Below, in pieces: positions 16,095 through 24,823 of a DNA stretch of 64,000 nucleotides (positions are counted from its first letter, which is position 1; every line of letters begins with the position of its first letter). Source of the stretch: DSWT01 sp035415725. GTDB lineage: Bacteria > Chloroflexota > Anaerolineae > B4-G1 > SLSP01. The notes beneath the pieces were generated by a model. That model saw only the letters and a program-made list of their open reading frames with translations. It did not search any database and was not told the origin of the DNA. Made by a program: the position numbers and the translations under genes. The stretch covers positions 1 to 64,000 of the forward strand of contig DAOOGN010000005.1 in the NCBI GenBank assembly GCA_035415725.1, in the 5' to 3' direction.

Positions 16095-17951
16095 ATGCCA
16101 ATACCCGAATACTACAACGTCGCCGCCGCACTAGCCGAAATCGCGGCGCGCCAACCCTACCAGCCCGGCATCATTTTCCCGGCCGGGCGGGATGCTACCG
16201 GACGCGCGAAGACGGTGCAGTTGAGCTTCCAACAGCTCAACGCCGAGTGCGACCGCTATGCTCACGGCCTGACCGAATTCGGCATCCGCATGGGCGACCG
16301 GGTGTTGTTGATGATCCATCCCGGCGTCGAACTGATTTCCGTGGTTTTCGCCCTGGTGCGGATGGGAGCGGTTCCCGTCATCATCGATCCGGGGATGGGA
16401 CGCCAGGCCCTCCTGCAATGTATCGCCGAAACCGAACCGGCGGCGCTCATCGCCGTGCCCATCGTCCATGCGCTGCGGCGGCTCTTCCCCAAGCCGTTTG
16501 CCACCGTCCAACGCAGTGTTGTGGTAGGCGCCCAGCACGCTCTGGCCGATGCAACCCTGGAAAGTCTGCGCTCCTCGCGTTCTGATCCCTTTCCCAGCGC
16601 TCCGACGACTGCAGAGAGCGAGGCGGTGGTGGCCTTCACGTCGGGCAGTACCGGCATGCCCAAGGGCGTGGTCTATTTGCACGGTATGTTCCGGGCGCAA
16701 ATCGACCTGCTGCAAAATAACATCGGCGTACAGGAAGGCGAAGTAGACCTGGCACTGCTCTACATCTTCGCCCTGTTCAACCCGGCCCTGGGTGTGACCA
16801 CCATTATCCCTGATATGGATCCCACGCAGTCGGCGGCAGTGAACCCGGCCTACGTCGTCGAGGCGATCCAGACCTACGGCGTGACCAACGCCTTTGGCTC
16901 GCCCACAATCTGGAAGCGTGTCGTCCCCTATTGTGTGGAACACGATATTCGTCTGCCTTCGCTCAAACGCATCTTGATGGCGGGCGCGCCCGTTCCCCCG
17001 GCGTTGATCGAGACGCTGCTCACCCGCATTCTGGGGCCCGATGCCGAGGTGAACACGCCCTTCGGCGCGACGGAAGCGCTGCCGCTCACTTCCATCAGCG
17101 GACGCGAGATTGTCGCCGAGACTGCCGCCTTGAGCGAGCAGGGCCGGGGAATGTGTATCGGTCGTCCGTTGCCGGGGATCGATGTCCGCGTGATCCGCAT
17201 CACCGATGACGCTATCCCCGTGTGGGATGACGGCCTGCTGTCGCCCCAGGGTGAGGTGGGGGAGATTGTGGTCAAGGGGCCGGTCGTCACCCGCGTGTAC
17301 CTGCATCGGCCGGAGCAGACAGCGTTGGCGAAGATTCGGGATGCCGATGGCGGCGTGTGGCATCGTATGGGCGATGTCGGTTACTTCGATGCGCAGGGAC
17401 GGCTGTGGTTCTGCGGGCGCAAGGCGCATCGGGTGACGACGCGCGACGAGGTGCTCTTTCCCGTGCCGTGCGAGACGATTTTCAACCATCACCCGGCTGT
17501 CAACCGTACGGCTCTGGTCGGCATTGGCCCGCAGGGACGGCAACGTCCTGTCCTCGTGGTCGAGCCGCGCGCGGGTCACATGCCCACATCCCTGCTGGAA
17601 AAGCAGAAATTCACGTTGGAATTGCTGGCGCTGGGGGCGGAATACGAGCACACGCGCGCGATTCAGGACGTGTTGTTCTACCGCGGCGTTTTTCCCACGG
17701 ATGTGCGCCACAACGCCAAAATCCAGCGCGAGAAGCTGGCCGTATGGGCCGCCCGCCATGACCGCGAAGCTTTGCGTGGCGTCGATATGTCAAGGAGTCC
17801 TTCAGGGCAAGGGGAAGGTCTGCCGCCGGGTGTGCGCATCGGCGATTTGTTCCGTGCGCTCGGCGTTCTCCTGAGCGTTGCCGTTTCGGTCATTTTCCTG
17901 CGCCGCTATTTATCGGAGAAGGGAAGTCAGGGAGTAGGGAGTAAGCAGTAA
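16095..17951 (+). CDS. oleC: OleC, beta-lactone synthetase, with C-terminal membrane tail
   Basis: AMP-forming ligase-fold enzyme (618 aa). In the olefin pathway OleC uses ATP to close 2-alkyl-3-hydroxyalkanoic acids to cis-beta-lactones. The P-loop is AFTSGSTGMPKGVVY (about residues 178-192), then NAFGSPTIWKRV, NTPFGATEALP and a late WHRMGDVGYFDAQGRLWFCG with the adenylate-binding Asp. OleC proteins differ from acyl-CoA ligases in context rather than motif, and here the next gene is oleD with oleB and oleA beyond. The C-terminal ~55 residues are extra: a Gly/Pro-rich linker, then one hydrophobic helix (ALGVLLSVAVSVIFLRRYL) ending in a charged tail. AAGGAG precedes the ATG. The stop overlaps the oleD start by one base (TAATG). 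Confidence 0.92.
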   Translation: MPIPEYYNVAAALAEIAARQPYQPGIIFPAGRDATGRAKTVQLSFQQLNAECDRYAHGLTEFGIRMGDRVLLMIHPGVELISVVFALVRMGAVPVIIDPGMGRQALLQCIAETEPAALIAVPIVHALRRLFPKPFATVQRSVVVGAQHALADATLESLRSSRSDPFPSAPTTAESEAVVAFTSGSTGMPKGVVYLHGMFRAQIDLLQNNIGVQEGEVDLALLYIFALFNPALGVTTIIPDMDPTQSAAVNPAYVVEAIQTYGVTNAFGSPTIWKRVVPYCVEHDIRLPSLKRILMAGAPVPPALIETLLTRILGPDAEVNTPFGATEALPLTSISGREIVAETAALSEQGRGMCIGRPLPGIDVRVIRITDDAIPVWDDGLLSPQGEVGEIVVKGPVVTRVYLHRPEQTALAKIRDADGGVWHRMGDVGYFDAQGRLWFCGRKAHRVTTRDEVLFPVPCETIFNHHPAVNRTALVGIGPQGRQRPVLVVEPRAGHMPTSLLEKQKFTLELLALGAEYEHTRAIQDVLFYRGVFPTDVRHNAKIQREKLAVWAARHDREALRGVDMSRSPSGQGEGLPPGVRIGDLFRALGVLLSVAVSVIFLRRYLSEKGSQGVGSKQ

Positions 17952-18988
17952 TGAAAGCACTTGTGACGGGTGGAGGGGGATTTCTGGGACGTTACATCGT
18001 CGAGCAGTTGCTTGCCCGCGGCGAGACGGTGACGGTTTTTGCGCGTGGGGCCTACCCTGAGCTGGAGACGCTTGGTGCGCGGGTGGTGCGGGGGGATTTG
18101 CAGGACGCCGGGGCCGTGAGGCGCGCGTGCGCCGGCATGGACGTCGTCTTCCATGTGGCGGCAAAGGCGGGGATGTGGGGGGCATGGGATGATTTCTACG
18201 GCACGAACGTCATCGGCACGCAGAACGTGATCGCTGCTTGCCGCGCCAACGGTGTACCGAAACTCATCAACACCAGCTCGCCGAGCGTCATTTTCGACGG
18301 GACGCCGCAGGAAGGCGTGGACGAGAGTTATCCCTATCCCGCTCACTACGAAAGTCCCTATCCGCACACCAAGGCCATCGCCGAGCAGGCGGTGATCGCG
18401 GCGCATCAAGGGGACACACAAGGCGTCCCTCTCCTGACGGTTTCCCTGCGTCCGCACCTCATCATCGGGCCGCGCGACAACCATTTGCTGCCCGGTTTAT
18501 TAGCCAGCGCCAGAACGGGTCTGTTGCCCCAGGTGGGCGACGGCACCAACAAAGTCGATCTCACCGACGTGGAGGACGCCGCGCGCGCACACCTGCTTGC
18601 CGCCGACGCGCTGGCCCCCGGTTCGCCGCTCGACGGACCGCCGGGTCACGGGCGCGTGTACTTCATCAGCCAGGACGAACCGGTGGTGCTCTGGCCATGG
18701 ATTCGCGCCCTGTTGCGCGAGCTGGGCCTGCCCGAACCGCGCGTGCGCATCTCACTCAGCGTGGCACGCGCCGCAGGTGGCCTCCTGGAGACGCTGCACA
18801 CCGTCCTCCGGCGTCCCGGCGAGCCGCGCCTCACCCGTTTCATCGCCAGCGAACTCGCGCAGAGCCACTACTACGACATCTCCGCCGCCCAACGTGACTT
18901 CGGCTACGCGCCGCAGCGCACGATGGCAGAAGTGATGGCGCGGGTGGCGGCGTGGGTGAAGGAAGTTGACGGGCAGGGGAAGGGGTGA
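17951..18988 (+). CDS. oleD: OleD, 2-alkyl-3-oxoalkanoate reductase
   Basis: NADPH-dependent short-chain (extended SDR) reductase, 345 aa, reducing the beta-keto acid made by OleA to the 2-alkyl-3-hydroxyalkanoate that OleC then activates. The N-terminal nucleotide motif is GGGGFLGRYI (GxxGxxG, residues 7-16); FHVAAKAGMWGAWDDFYGTN and the catalytic YPHTKAIAEQ (YxxxK) follow. PRDNHLLPGLL is a block common in the 3-beta-hydroxysteroid dehydrogenase-like relatives. Translationally coupled to oleC through a one-base overlap. It ends seven bases before the converging oleB. Identity rests on family plus the complete ole neighbourhood; on its own it would be called an NAD-dependent epimerase/dehydratase. 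Confidence 0.9.
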   Translation: MKALVTGGGGFLGRYIVEQLLARGETVTVFARGAYPELETLGARVVRGDLQDAGAVRRACAGMDVVFHVAAKAGMWGAWDDFYGTNVIGTQNVIAACRANGVPKLINTSSPSVIFDGTPQEGVDESYPYPAHYESPYPHTKAIAEQAVIAAHQGDTQGVPLLTVSLRPHLIIGPRDNHLLPGLLASARTGLLPQVGDGTNKVDLTDVEDAARAHLLAADALAPGSPLDGPPGHGRVYFISQDEPVVLWPWIRALLRELGLPEPRVRISLSVARAAGGLLETLHTVLRRPGEPRLTRFIASELAQSHYYDISAAQRDFGYAPQRTMAEVMARVAAWVKEVDGQGKG

Positions 18989-18995
18989 TAGGGGA

Positions 18996-19946
18996 CTACG
19001 GTCTACTTAAAAACCCCTTCATCAACGGCAAAATGCGCTCGTAGGCATCCTCGACGACGTAGTGCCCGGCGTGGTCCAGGATATGAACGTCGGCGTGGGG
19101 GAAGCGCGCTTGCCAGCCGACAAGGAAGTCTTTGACGGTAAAGACGAAATCCTGCGCGCCCCAGAGGATTAGCATCGGATGGTCGCGGAAGAGATGAAGT
19201 TGCGCGTCGATGGCCCCGATCGTGGCGCGGGTGGGATGGTCGTCGCTCAAGGGAATGTCCCGTACGAACCGATAGATGGCGATGCGGTTCTGCCAGGTAT
19301 TGTACGGCGCAAGATAGCCCGCCCGTACTTGCGCCGTCATGCGTTTGTGGTTGACCATCGCCAGGTAGACCGCCAAACCGGCAAAGGCGTTCAGCCCTCG
19401 CAGCAGCGTCTCCCCGATGAGCGGACTGCGGGCCAGTTTGAGCACCCAGGGCACGGCGGGGGCGTAAAACGCCGAGGTGTTGAAGATCACAAAACGCGCA
19501 CTGTTCTCCGGATGGCGTGTGGCGTAGCCCATCCCAATGCCGCCGCCCCAATCGTGCAGCACCAGGGTAACGTTGTGCAACTCCAGGTGGGCAATGAGTG
19601 TTTCCAGGTTGCGGATGTGCTGTTCGAGCGTGTACGGGTAGACCTGGGGCTTATCCGAGAGGCCGCAGCCCACGTGATCCGGGACGATGACGCGGTGCGT
19701 CTGACTGATCTCCGGGATAAGCGTGCGATAGTAGAACGACCACGTCGGATTGCCATGCACCATCACCACGGGCGGCGCATCGCGCGGCCCCTCATCGAGA
19801 TAGTGCATCTTCACCCCCCCCACATCCAGCCAATGCGAGGCAAACGGGTAGAGAGATTGGAAATCTGTTAATTGCACATCGGCTAATGGAAGCCGGGTCG
19901 ATTTAGGTGGCTGATCCTTGCCCATTTCCCATTTTCGCTTTGCCAT
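18996..19946 (-). CDS. oleB: OleB, beta-lactone decarboxylase (haloalkane dehalogenase fold)
   Basis: Alpha/beta hydrolase, 316 aa, expected to decarboxylate the cis-beta-lactone from OleC to a cis-olefin and CO2, the last step of the pathway. It has the dehalogenase-like signatures: MVHGNPTWSFYYRTL (residues 62-76), nucleophile elbow LVLHDWGGGIGMG with Asp132, the acid in ILWGAQDFVF, and the His in LDHAGHYVVEDAYE. OleB is the member of this fold always found with OleA/C/D. The start codon follows the oleA stop directly, so the two are one transcript and probably coupled. In many bacteria OleB, C and D form one assembly; here B is on the opposite strand from C and D. Confidence 0.92.
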   Translation of the reverse strand: MAKRKWEMGKDQPPKSTRLPLADVQLTDFQSLYPFASHWLDVGGVKMHYLDEGPRDAPPVVMVHGNPTWSFYYRTLIPEISQTHRVIVPDHVGCGLSDKPQVYPYTLEQHIRNLETLIAHLELHNVTLVLHDWGGGIGMGYATRHPENSARFVIFNTSAFYAPAVPWVLKLARSPLIGETLLRGLNAFAGLAVYLAMVNHKRMTAQVRAGYLAPYNTWQNRIAIYRFVRDIPLSDDHPTRATIGAIDAQLHLFRDHPMLILWGAQDFVFTVKDFLVGWQARFPHADVHILDHAGHYVVEDAYERILPLMKGFLSRP

Positions 19947-20963
19947 TCACCACTGGATCCCCAACACGACACTGTTGATGCCACTGCCGACGCCGAAGAG
20001 CACGACTTTGTCGCCTTCCTCGACGATGCCGTTGTCGATGCCAATCGCCATCGAAATCGGCGCAGCCACTGAGGCCGTGTTTCCCAGATAATGCAGTGTG
20101 GGATGGTCAATGTCTGGCGGAACGCCGATGGCCTTCAGCCCAATCTTCCGCTGCGGTTCGCTAATCTGGTGGGTAAACATTTTGTCGACCGTGCTGTTCT
20201 TCCAGCCTATTTCTTCCTTGAAAAATTGCCATGCTTTGGTGACGACCTTCGTGCCCTCGCTTAGCAACAGGCTCGAGTTGGTACGCATCCATGTGCGCTG
20301 CGCGACGCACAGTTGGTTGTGCTGGGTATTGCTATAGGTCGCGCCGCCGACTAACTGTTTGCCGGTTTTGGACTTTGACTTATGGCACAAGACCATCGCC
20401 ACCGATGCCGCGCCAAGCGTCAACGAGGCCATATTGTCACGGATGGTTGCTTTGGATGGTGGGTGGTTGAGCATATAGTCGATGGTCGCCAGTTGCCCTT
20501 CCTTGGGGTTTTCGGCAGCGGCCACAACACCGGCATCGATCTGCCTCAGTTCGATCATATTGGCAATCGTCATCATCCCGTTGAGAAACCCCAGGCACGC
20601 ATTGACGATGTCGAAGCTCATCGCTGCATTGTCCAGTCCCACTTTATGGTGAACGATGGCCGCCGTCGCCGGTTCGATGTAATCGCGGCAGACGGAGGCA
20701 TTGACCAGACATTGAATTTCGCGGCGGTCGATGCCGGCATTCGCAATCGCACGTTCCGTAGCCATGGCTGAAGCATCCGATACCAATATATCATCGTCCC
20801 ACCAACGCCGCTCTTTGATGCCGGTGAGCCGTTCGAGATAGCCGAACGGGATGTGCAAGGCTGTGTAGACCGGCGCAATCTGCTCCTCCAGCCAGGCACT
20901 GGTTACGACATGGTCAGGAATGACATAACCCATGCCCTCGATACAGACGTTCTGATATAACAT
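19947..20963 (-). CDS. oleA: OleA, acyl-CoA head-to-head condensing enzyme
   Basis: Thiolase-superfamily enzyme (338 aa) joining two fatty acyl-CoAs by non-decarboxylative Claisen condensation to a 2-alkyl-3-ketoacid. The active site typical of OleA, not FabH, is visible: Cys123 in DIVNACLGFLNGM, the OleA-specific base Glu97 in SVCRDYIEPATA, His265 in KMFTHQISEP and Asn295 in YLGNTASVAAP. AGAGGAG precedes the ATG. First gene of the oleA-oleB transcript, with a dyad of GTACAAT / ATTGTAC 20-52 bp upstream. Taken with oleB, C and D this is a full, intact pathway set; the product would be a very long-chain (about C27-C33) olefin whose exact chain cannot be read from sequence. Confidence 0.96.
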   Translation of the reverse strand: MLYQNVCIEGMGYVIPDHVVTSAWLEEQIAPVYTALHIPFGYLERLTGIKERRWWDDDILVSDASAMATERAIANAGIDRREIQCLVNASVCRDYIEPATAAIVHHKVGLDNAAMSFDIVNACLGFLNGMMTIANMIELRQIDAGVVAAAENPKEGQLATIDYMLNHPPSKATIRDNMASLTLGAASVAMVLCHKSKSKTGKQLVGGATYSNTQHNQLCVAQRTWMRTNSSLLLSEGTKVVTKAWQFFKEEIGWKNSTVDKMFTHQISEPQRKIGLKAIGVPPDIDHPTLHYLGNTASVAAPISMAIGIDNGIVEEGDKVVLFGVGSGINSVVLGIQW

Positions 20964-20982
20964 ACAACTCCTCTTTGCTACT

Positions 20983-21015
20983 GTACAATATAGTCACAAA
21001 CTCGTTGCATTGTAC
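20983..21015 (-). promoter_or_regulatory. Candidate operator dyad upstream of oleA
   Basis: GTACAAT (20983-20989) and ATTGTAC (21009-21015) form an inverted repeat with 19 bases between; on the coding strand TATATT lies within it as a possible -10. The arrangement would suit a dimeric regulator over the promoter. No regulator gene is adjacent. Confidence 0.35.
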
Positions 21016-21078
21016 TACAAAAGTGAAAGAGGGGAATGAGAATGAATACCCCCACCACTTTCCCATTCTCCCGCCTGC

Positions 21079-21999
21079 TCAACCTCTCGCCAATGCCCCC
21101 GCCAGGGCAACCAAATCGGCGGCTCGCCATTGACGGCCACTGCGCAGGGGAAATTCACCGTGCAAGGCGGCCTGCCAACGCGGCGGGATGGCCGCCAAAC
21201 CGTAGGCCGCGCCCGCCAACGCGCCGACCACAGCGCCGGCGGTATCTGCGTCACTGCCGAGGTTGACGACGTTGACGACGGCATCCTCGAAAGTGGACGT
21301 GGTCAGCAGTCCCCAGACGGCGCTTTCCAACGTGTGGCGTACCCAGCCGCTATTGGATAAATCATTGCGTCTCGCGCCGGGCGCGGCTTCGATGGCGACG
21401 CGCAGGGGTGGAGGGACATGCGCATCATCCAGCGCCCGCGTGACAGCGGCTTCCGGCGCCACGCCGTGCAACAGATGGAAAATGGCCGCATTGACGAACG
21501 CACTGCCCACGGTGCACTCCGGGTGGGAATGTGTGACCCGGCTTTGCAGCATACTGTCGGCCAACAAACGGCTTAAGTCGTTCCACCAGGCCAGGGCGAC
21601 CGGCCAACACCGCATCACCGAACCGTTGCCCGCCGCTCCGGCATTGTGCGCCTGCACGGCAGCGGCGGCAGTTTCCCACGGCTCACCATCGGCGATGCGC
21701 CACAACACCGACGCGGTGTGAATTCCAACATCTAAGGGGTGGCTTTCAATCCATGTCACGAAACGCTGCGCCAGGTCTGTCGGGTCCAGGGGACGATGAG
21801 CGAGCAAACTTTCGGCCAGCGCCAATGCCATCTCCGTGTCGTCGGTGAAACTCCCCGCAGGGATGCGCCCCGGCAACATCTCGCGCGTCAACCGCTCCAG
21901 CGGGCGCGCCGGGCCGAATTCCAGCGGCATCCCTAGCGCGTCACCTACCGCCGCTCCCACCGCCACACCGGCCAGGCGATTTTGCAATTCATCCTGCAT
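21079..21999 (-). CDS. ADP-ribosylglycohydrolase family protein
   Basis: DraG/ARH-type hydrolase (306 aa) that removes ADP-ribose from protein side chains or small ADP-ribosyl compounds using two magnesium ions. The metal-binding blocks are seen near each end: GSFTDDTEMALALAESL (residues ~48-64) and NLGSDADTAGAVVGALAGA (~250-268), with the N-terminal AVGAAVGDALGMPLEFG. All acidic ligands look intact. No DraT or other ADP-ribosyltransferase is in the window, so the target is unknown; many such proteins act on nucleic acid or toxin-derived ADP-ribose. It reads toward oleA on the same strand, 115 bp away, with the ole dyad between, so it is probably a separate unit. Confidence 0.92.
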   Translation of the reverse strand: MQDELQNRLAGVAVGAAVGDALGMPLEFGPARPLERLTREMLPGRIPAGSFTDDTEMALALAESLLAHRPLDPTDLAQRFVTWIESHPLDVGIHTASVLWRIADGEPWETAAAAVQAHNAGAAGNGSVMRCWPVALAWWNDLSRLLADSMLQSRVTHSHPECTVGSAFVNAAIFHLLHGVAPEAAVTRALDDAHVPPPLRVAIEAAPGARRNDLSNSGWVRHTLESAVWGLLTTSTFEDAVVNVVNLGSDADTAGAVVGALAGAAYGLAAIPPRWQAALHGEFPLRSGRQWRAADLVALAGALARG

Positions 22000-22060
22000 C
22001 TTATCTTCTCCAATCCTTATGAAGGTGAGTTAACGACGTTTCCCCCGTCCTTCGCCGGGG

Positions 22061-22936
22061 TTAGCGGGTCGATGGGGTGCCGGCCATCGTGATGCCGATC
22101 AGAATAAGCAGCCCGCCGATAAGGGCGCCAAACGTGGGCGGTTCATGCAAGACGAGCCACGCCAGCAACGTTGAGCCAATAGGTTCCCCCAACACCGCCA
22201 ACGACACGAAGGTGGCGGAGACGTGGCCGAGCGCCCAGTTGAGCAACGAGTGTCCGATGACCTGGGGAAAGACGGCCACAAGCACCAACCAGAGCCACAC
22301 GGACGTCGGATAGCCGCTGAGCGCGACGCCGCTCCACAGCGCGGCTCCCATGAGGGCCAGGGCCGCCGTCCCATAGACGGGAAAGACATAGCCAAGCAAA
22401 GACAGGTGCGCGCGTAACTTCCGTCCGATGAGCATGTAGCCCGCCACGGACAGTGCGCCGAGCAGCGCCAGCAGGTCGCCGGTGATGGGGTGCGCGCCCT
22501 CGCCCGCATCCGCCAGCCCGACGATGAGTGAACCGGCAAGCGCGACGGCCATCCCCCTCACCACCGGGCGCGACAGGTGCTCTTTCAAGAAGAAATGCGA
22601 GATGGCGCCGACGAACAACGGCGCCGTCGTCACCAGCACTACCGACGCCGCCACGCTCGTCAACGCCAGGGAGGTGATCCACGTGTAGAAATGCACGGCG
22701 AGCAATAGGCCGGAGGCCACGATCAGGCCCCACTCGCGCCGGGTCAGGGTGCGCCACTCGGCGCGGCACGTTGTCAGTGCCAACGGCGTCAGGACGGCGG
22801 TAGCCAGCGTCAAGCGCCAGGCGGCGACCGCCAGGGAGGTCATACTACCCTGCGCCAGACGGATAAACGTCGAGGCGGTTGACAAAGCGGCGACGCCAAT
22901 CGCCAGCCCGAGGGCAGGGGGAATTTTGGTGGACGT
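22061..22936 (-). CDS. EamA/DMT-family permease, possible ACG start
   Basis: Ten-helix drug/metabolite transporter with two EamA repeats, about 291 aa in the extended form, cytoplasmic membrane; typically exports amino acids or metabolites, substrate unknown. The usual start call, TTG at 22885, would cut through the first helix (ALGLAIGVAALSTASTFIRL). The frame stays open upstream to 22951 and AGGAG (22943-22947) stands six bases before an in-frame ACG at 22936; there is no ATG, GTG or TTG in between. Either a rare ACG start, a mutated ATG, or a sequence error. The extended length matches the family norm of about 290-300 aa. Divergent from malY. Confidence 0.82.
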   Translation of the reverse strand, partial: TSTKIPPALGLAIGVAALSTASTFIRLAQGSMTSLAVAAWRLTLATAVLTPLALTTCRAEWRTLTRREWGLIVASGLLLAVHFYTWITSLALTSVAASVVLVTTAPLFVGAISHFFLKEHLSRPVVRGMAVALAGSLIVGLADAGEGAHPITGDLLALLGALSVAGYMLIGRKLRAHLSLLGYVFPVYGTAALALMGAALWSGVALSGYPTSVWLWLVLVAVFPQVIGHSLLNWALGHVSATFVSLAVLGEPIGSTLLAWLVLHEPPTFGALIGGLLILIGITMAGTPSTR

Positions 22937-23411
22937 TTTACTCTCCTGGTTTCAAATAGTTAGTTTCAGTAGATCTAATGTTGCTGGGTCTGGGTCGCCA
23001 GATTCGGACCGGAATGGGGATCTGACGATCCCCTCGGAGCCATGGGTGATCGACTGAGTTTTTTAATTTTGACCCCGCGGAATCCTGTTAGAGCATCCAG
23101 TTGTCGGGTACTGTATTGGCGGGTATTGTAATAGTAGATGTGTAAAACGCAAAGCATCCCCTTTGATGGTGTCGTAACCCCGAATGGGTGCGAGCGTGAG
23201 CAGTTCGAAAAACACCTCAACAAGTTGAGGACTCCCCTGAGGATGCCCTCACCGTTGACCTTTTCTCAGAAGCGTCCATTTGTCTCTTTTGCCGGTAAGG
23301 CTACAATACCGACTATGCCACGGCCAGACCAGACATGCTCCAACGATCAGGGAGTATACCATTTTTCTCATTTCTAATGGCTCATTTCTCAGTACCAAAA
23401 GGAGGCTGCTT
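22937..23411. other. Divergent intergenic region, 475 bp
   Basis: Holds R3 copy a at 22966-23057. The remainder (23060-23400) has no recognisable gene; a 79-codon open frame (23138-23377) has no ribosome site and unlikely composition. 23190-23250 has a small inverted pair, CCTCAACAAGTTGAGG. Promoters for both flanking genes must be here but I cannot place them with confidence. Confidence 0.5.
22966..23057 (+). repeat. R3 hairpin element, copy a
   Basis: About 92 bp; arms TCAGTAGATC and GATCGACTGA (one mismatch) enclose the conserved core hairpin GGGGATC-TGAC-GATCCCC. Present in three copies here (9226, 22966, 45366). Confidence 0.8.
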
Positions 23412-24566
23412 TTGACTTACGCTTTTGACCGCATTATCGACCGCCGGGCGACAGGATGTATAAAATGGCAGGAGTATGGCGACGACGTGCTGCCGATGTG
23501 GGTAGCAGATATGGATTTCGCTGCGCCGGAGCCGGTGATCGCCGCGCTGCGGGCGCGGGTGGAACACGGCATTTTCGGCTACGAGGGTTACCCAACAGCG
23601 TTGGTAGAGGCGATTATCGCACGCCTGCAACAGCTTTATGGCTGGACGGTCGCGCCGGAGGCGATCCTTTTTCTGCCCGGCGTGGTGACGGCCTTCAACC
23701 TGGCGGCGCAGGCGTTTCTCACCGCAGGCGACGGGTTGCTCATCCAAACGCCGGTTTATCCGCCGTTCTTCGGCGCCGCCGGGACGGCCGACGCGACGAC
23801 GCAGACGATGGAGTTGACCCGTGACGCCACCGGGCGCTACAGCGTGGATGACGATCTCTTCGCGCGCACCATCACCGACCGCACGCGGATGTTCCTGCTG
23901 TGCAATCCGCATAACCCCGTCGGGCGCGTCTTCCGTGAAGATGAGCTGGCGCGCATGGCCGAATTGTGCCTGCGTCACCATCTGCTCATCTGTGCGGACG
24001 AAATCCACTGCGATCTGCTCTTCAACGGCTATCGGCATACCCCCATAGCCGCGCTCGCGCCGGAGGTTGCTGCCCGCACGATCACGTTGATGGCGCCGAG
24101 CAAGACATTCAACATCGCCGGACTGCATTGCTCGTTTGCTGTGATTCCCGATGCGGAATTGCGCCAGCGCTACCAGGCCGCCCGCCGGGGGATTGTGGAC
24201 TCTGTCCATGGGCTCGGTTACACGGCAGCGCTGGCGGCCTATCAGGAAGGACAGCCGTGGCTTGAGGCGCTATTGCGTTATCTGGAGGCAAACCGGGATT
24301 TTGTCAGCGCGTTCGTGCGACAACACATGCCGGGCATCGCTGTCGCGCCGCCGGAGGGGACATATCTGGCGTGGTTGGACTGTCGCGCCGCTGGCATCCC
24401 CGGCAACGCGCACGACTTCTTCCTGCACCAGGCCCGCGTCGCGGTGAATGACGGCGCGACCTTCGGCCCAGGAGGCACGGGCTTTGTGCGGCTGAATTTT
24501 GGCTGCCCACGAGTGTTATTGGAAGAAGGCCTGGAGCGGATGCGCACGGCACTCAACCGGCTTTGA
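23412..24566 (+). CDS. MalY/PatB-type PLP aminotransferase or C-S lyase
   Basis: Fold-type I PLP enzyme (384 aa) of the MalY/PatB group; members cleave cystathionine or other C-S bonds and some act as aminotransferases. Evidence: the N-terminal CIKWQEYGDDVLPMWVADMDF with its WVADMDF signature, GYEGYPTALVEAI, LCNPHNPVGRVF, ICADEIHCDL (the Asp that contacts PLP), and the Schiff-base lysine in MAPSKTFNIAGLHCS. Start is TTG 23412, with AAAAGGAGG seven bases upstream; a longer frame to 23280 lacks a site. Immediately after its TGA stop, in the same reading frame, comes a 28-unit 9-bp repeat that would add Glu/Lys-Ala-Thr triplets if the stop were read through. Confidence 0.92.
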   Translation: MTYAFDRIIDRRATGCIKWQEYGDDVLPMWVADMDFAAPEPVIAALRARVEHGIFGYEGYPTALVEAIIARLQQLYGWTVAPEAILFLPGVVTAFNLAAQAFLTAGDGLLIQTPVYPPFFGAAGTADATTQTMELTRDATGRYSVDDDLFARTITDRTRMFLLCNPHNPVGRVFREDELARMAELCLRHHLLICADEIHCDLLFNGYRHTPIAALAPEVAARTITLMAPSKTFNIAGLHCSFAVIPDAELRQRYQAARRGIVDSVHGLGYTAALAAYQEGQPWLEALLRYLEANRDFVSAFVRQHMPGIAVAPPEGTYLAWLDCRAAGIPGNAHDFFLHQARVAVNDGATFGPGGTGFVRLNFGCPRVLLEEGLERMRTALNRL

Positions 24567-24571
24567 GAGGC

Positions 24572-24823
24572 GGAAGCGACTAAAGCGACAGAAGCGACAG
24601 AAGCGACTAAAGCGACAGAAGCGACAGAAGCGACTGAAGCGACAGAAGCGACTAAAGCGACAGAAGCGACTGAAGCGACAGAAGCGACTGAAGCGACTAA
24701 AGCGACTAAAGCGACAGAAGCGACTGAAGCGACTGAAGCGACTGAAGCGACAGAAGCGACTAAAGCGACTGAAGCGACAGAAGCGACTAAAGCGACAGAA
24801 GCGACTAAAGCGACAGAAGCGAC
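24572..24823 (+). repeat. 9-bp minisatellite, 28 units
   Basis: Exactly 28 tandem units of nn-AAGCGAC (252 bp). Only the two leading bases vary: AG in 12 units, TA in 8, TG in 7, and GG once at the first unit; AA never occurs. The array ends in AAAGTCGCTACTACT, where GCGAC and GTCGC can pair, resembling the right arm of R1. It begins five bases after the malY stop. Two frames are open through it: (E/K)AT in phase with malY, and KR(L/Q) in a second frame. I see no coding support for the second. Confidence 0.95.

Noticed and set aside
16131..17759. 542-codon open frame antisense to oleC
   Set aside because: Shadow of a GC-rich gene: no ribosome site, no domain, composition typical of a reverse-strand frame; oleC is clearly real.
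23138..23377. 79-codon gene between eamA and malY
   Set aside because: No ribosome site and implausible composition; treated as non-coding.
24572..24823. CRISPR array
   Set aside because: Units are 9 bp in direct contact with no spacers; no cas genes.
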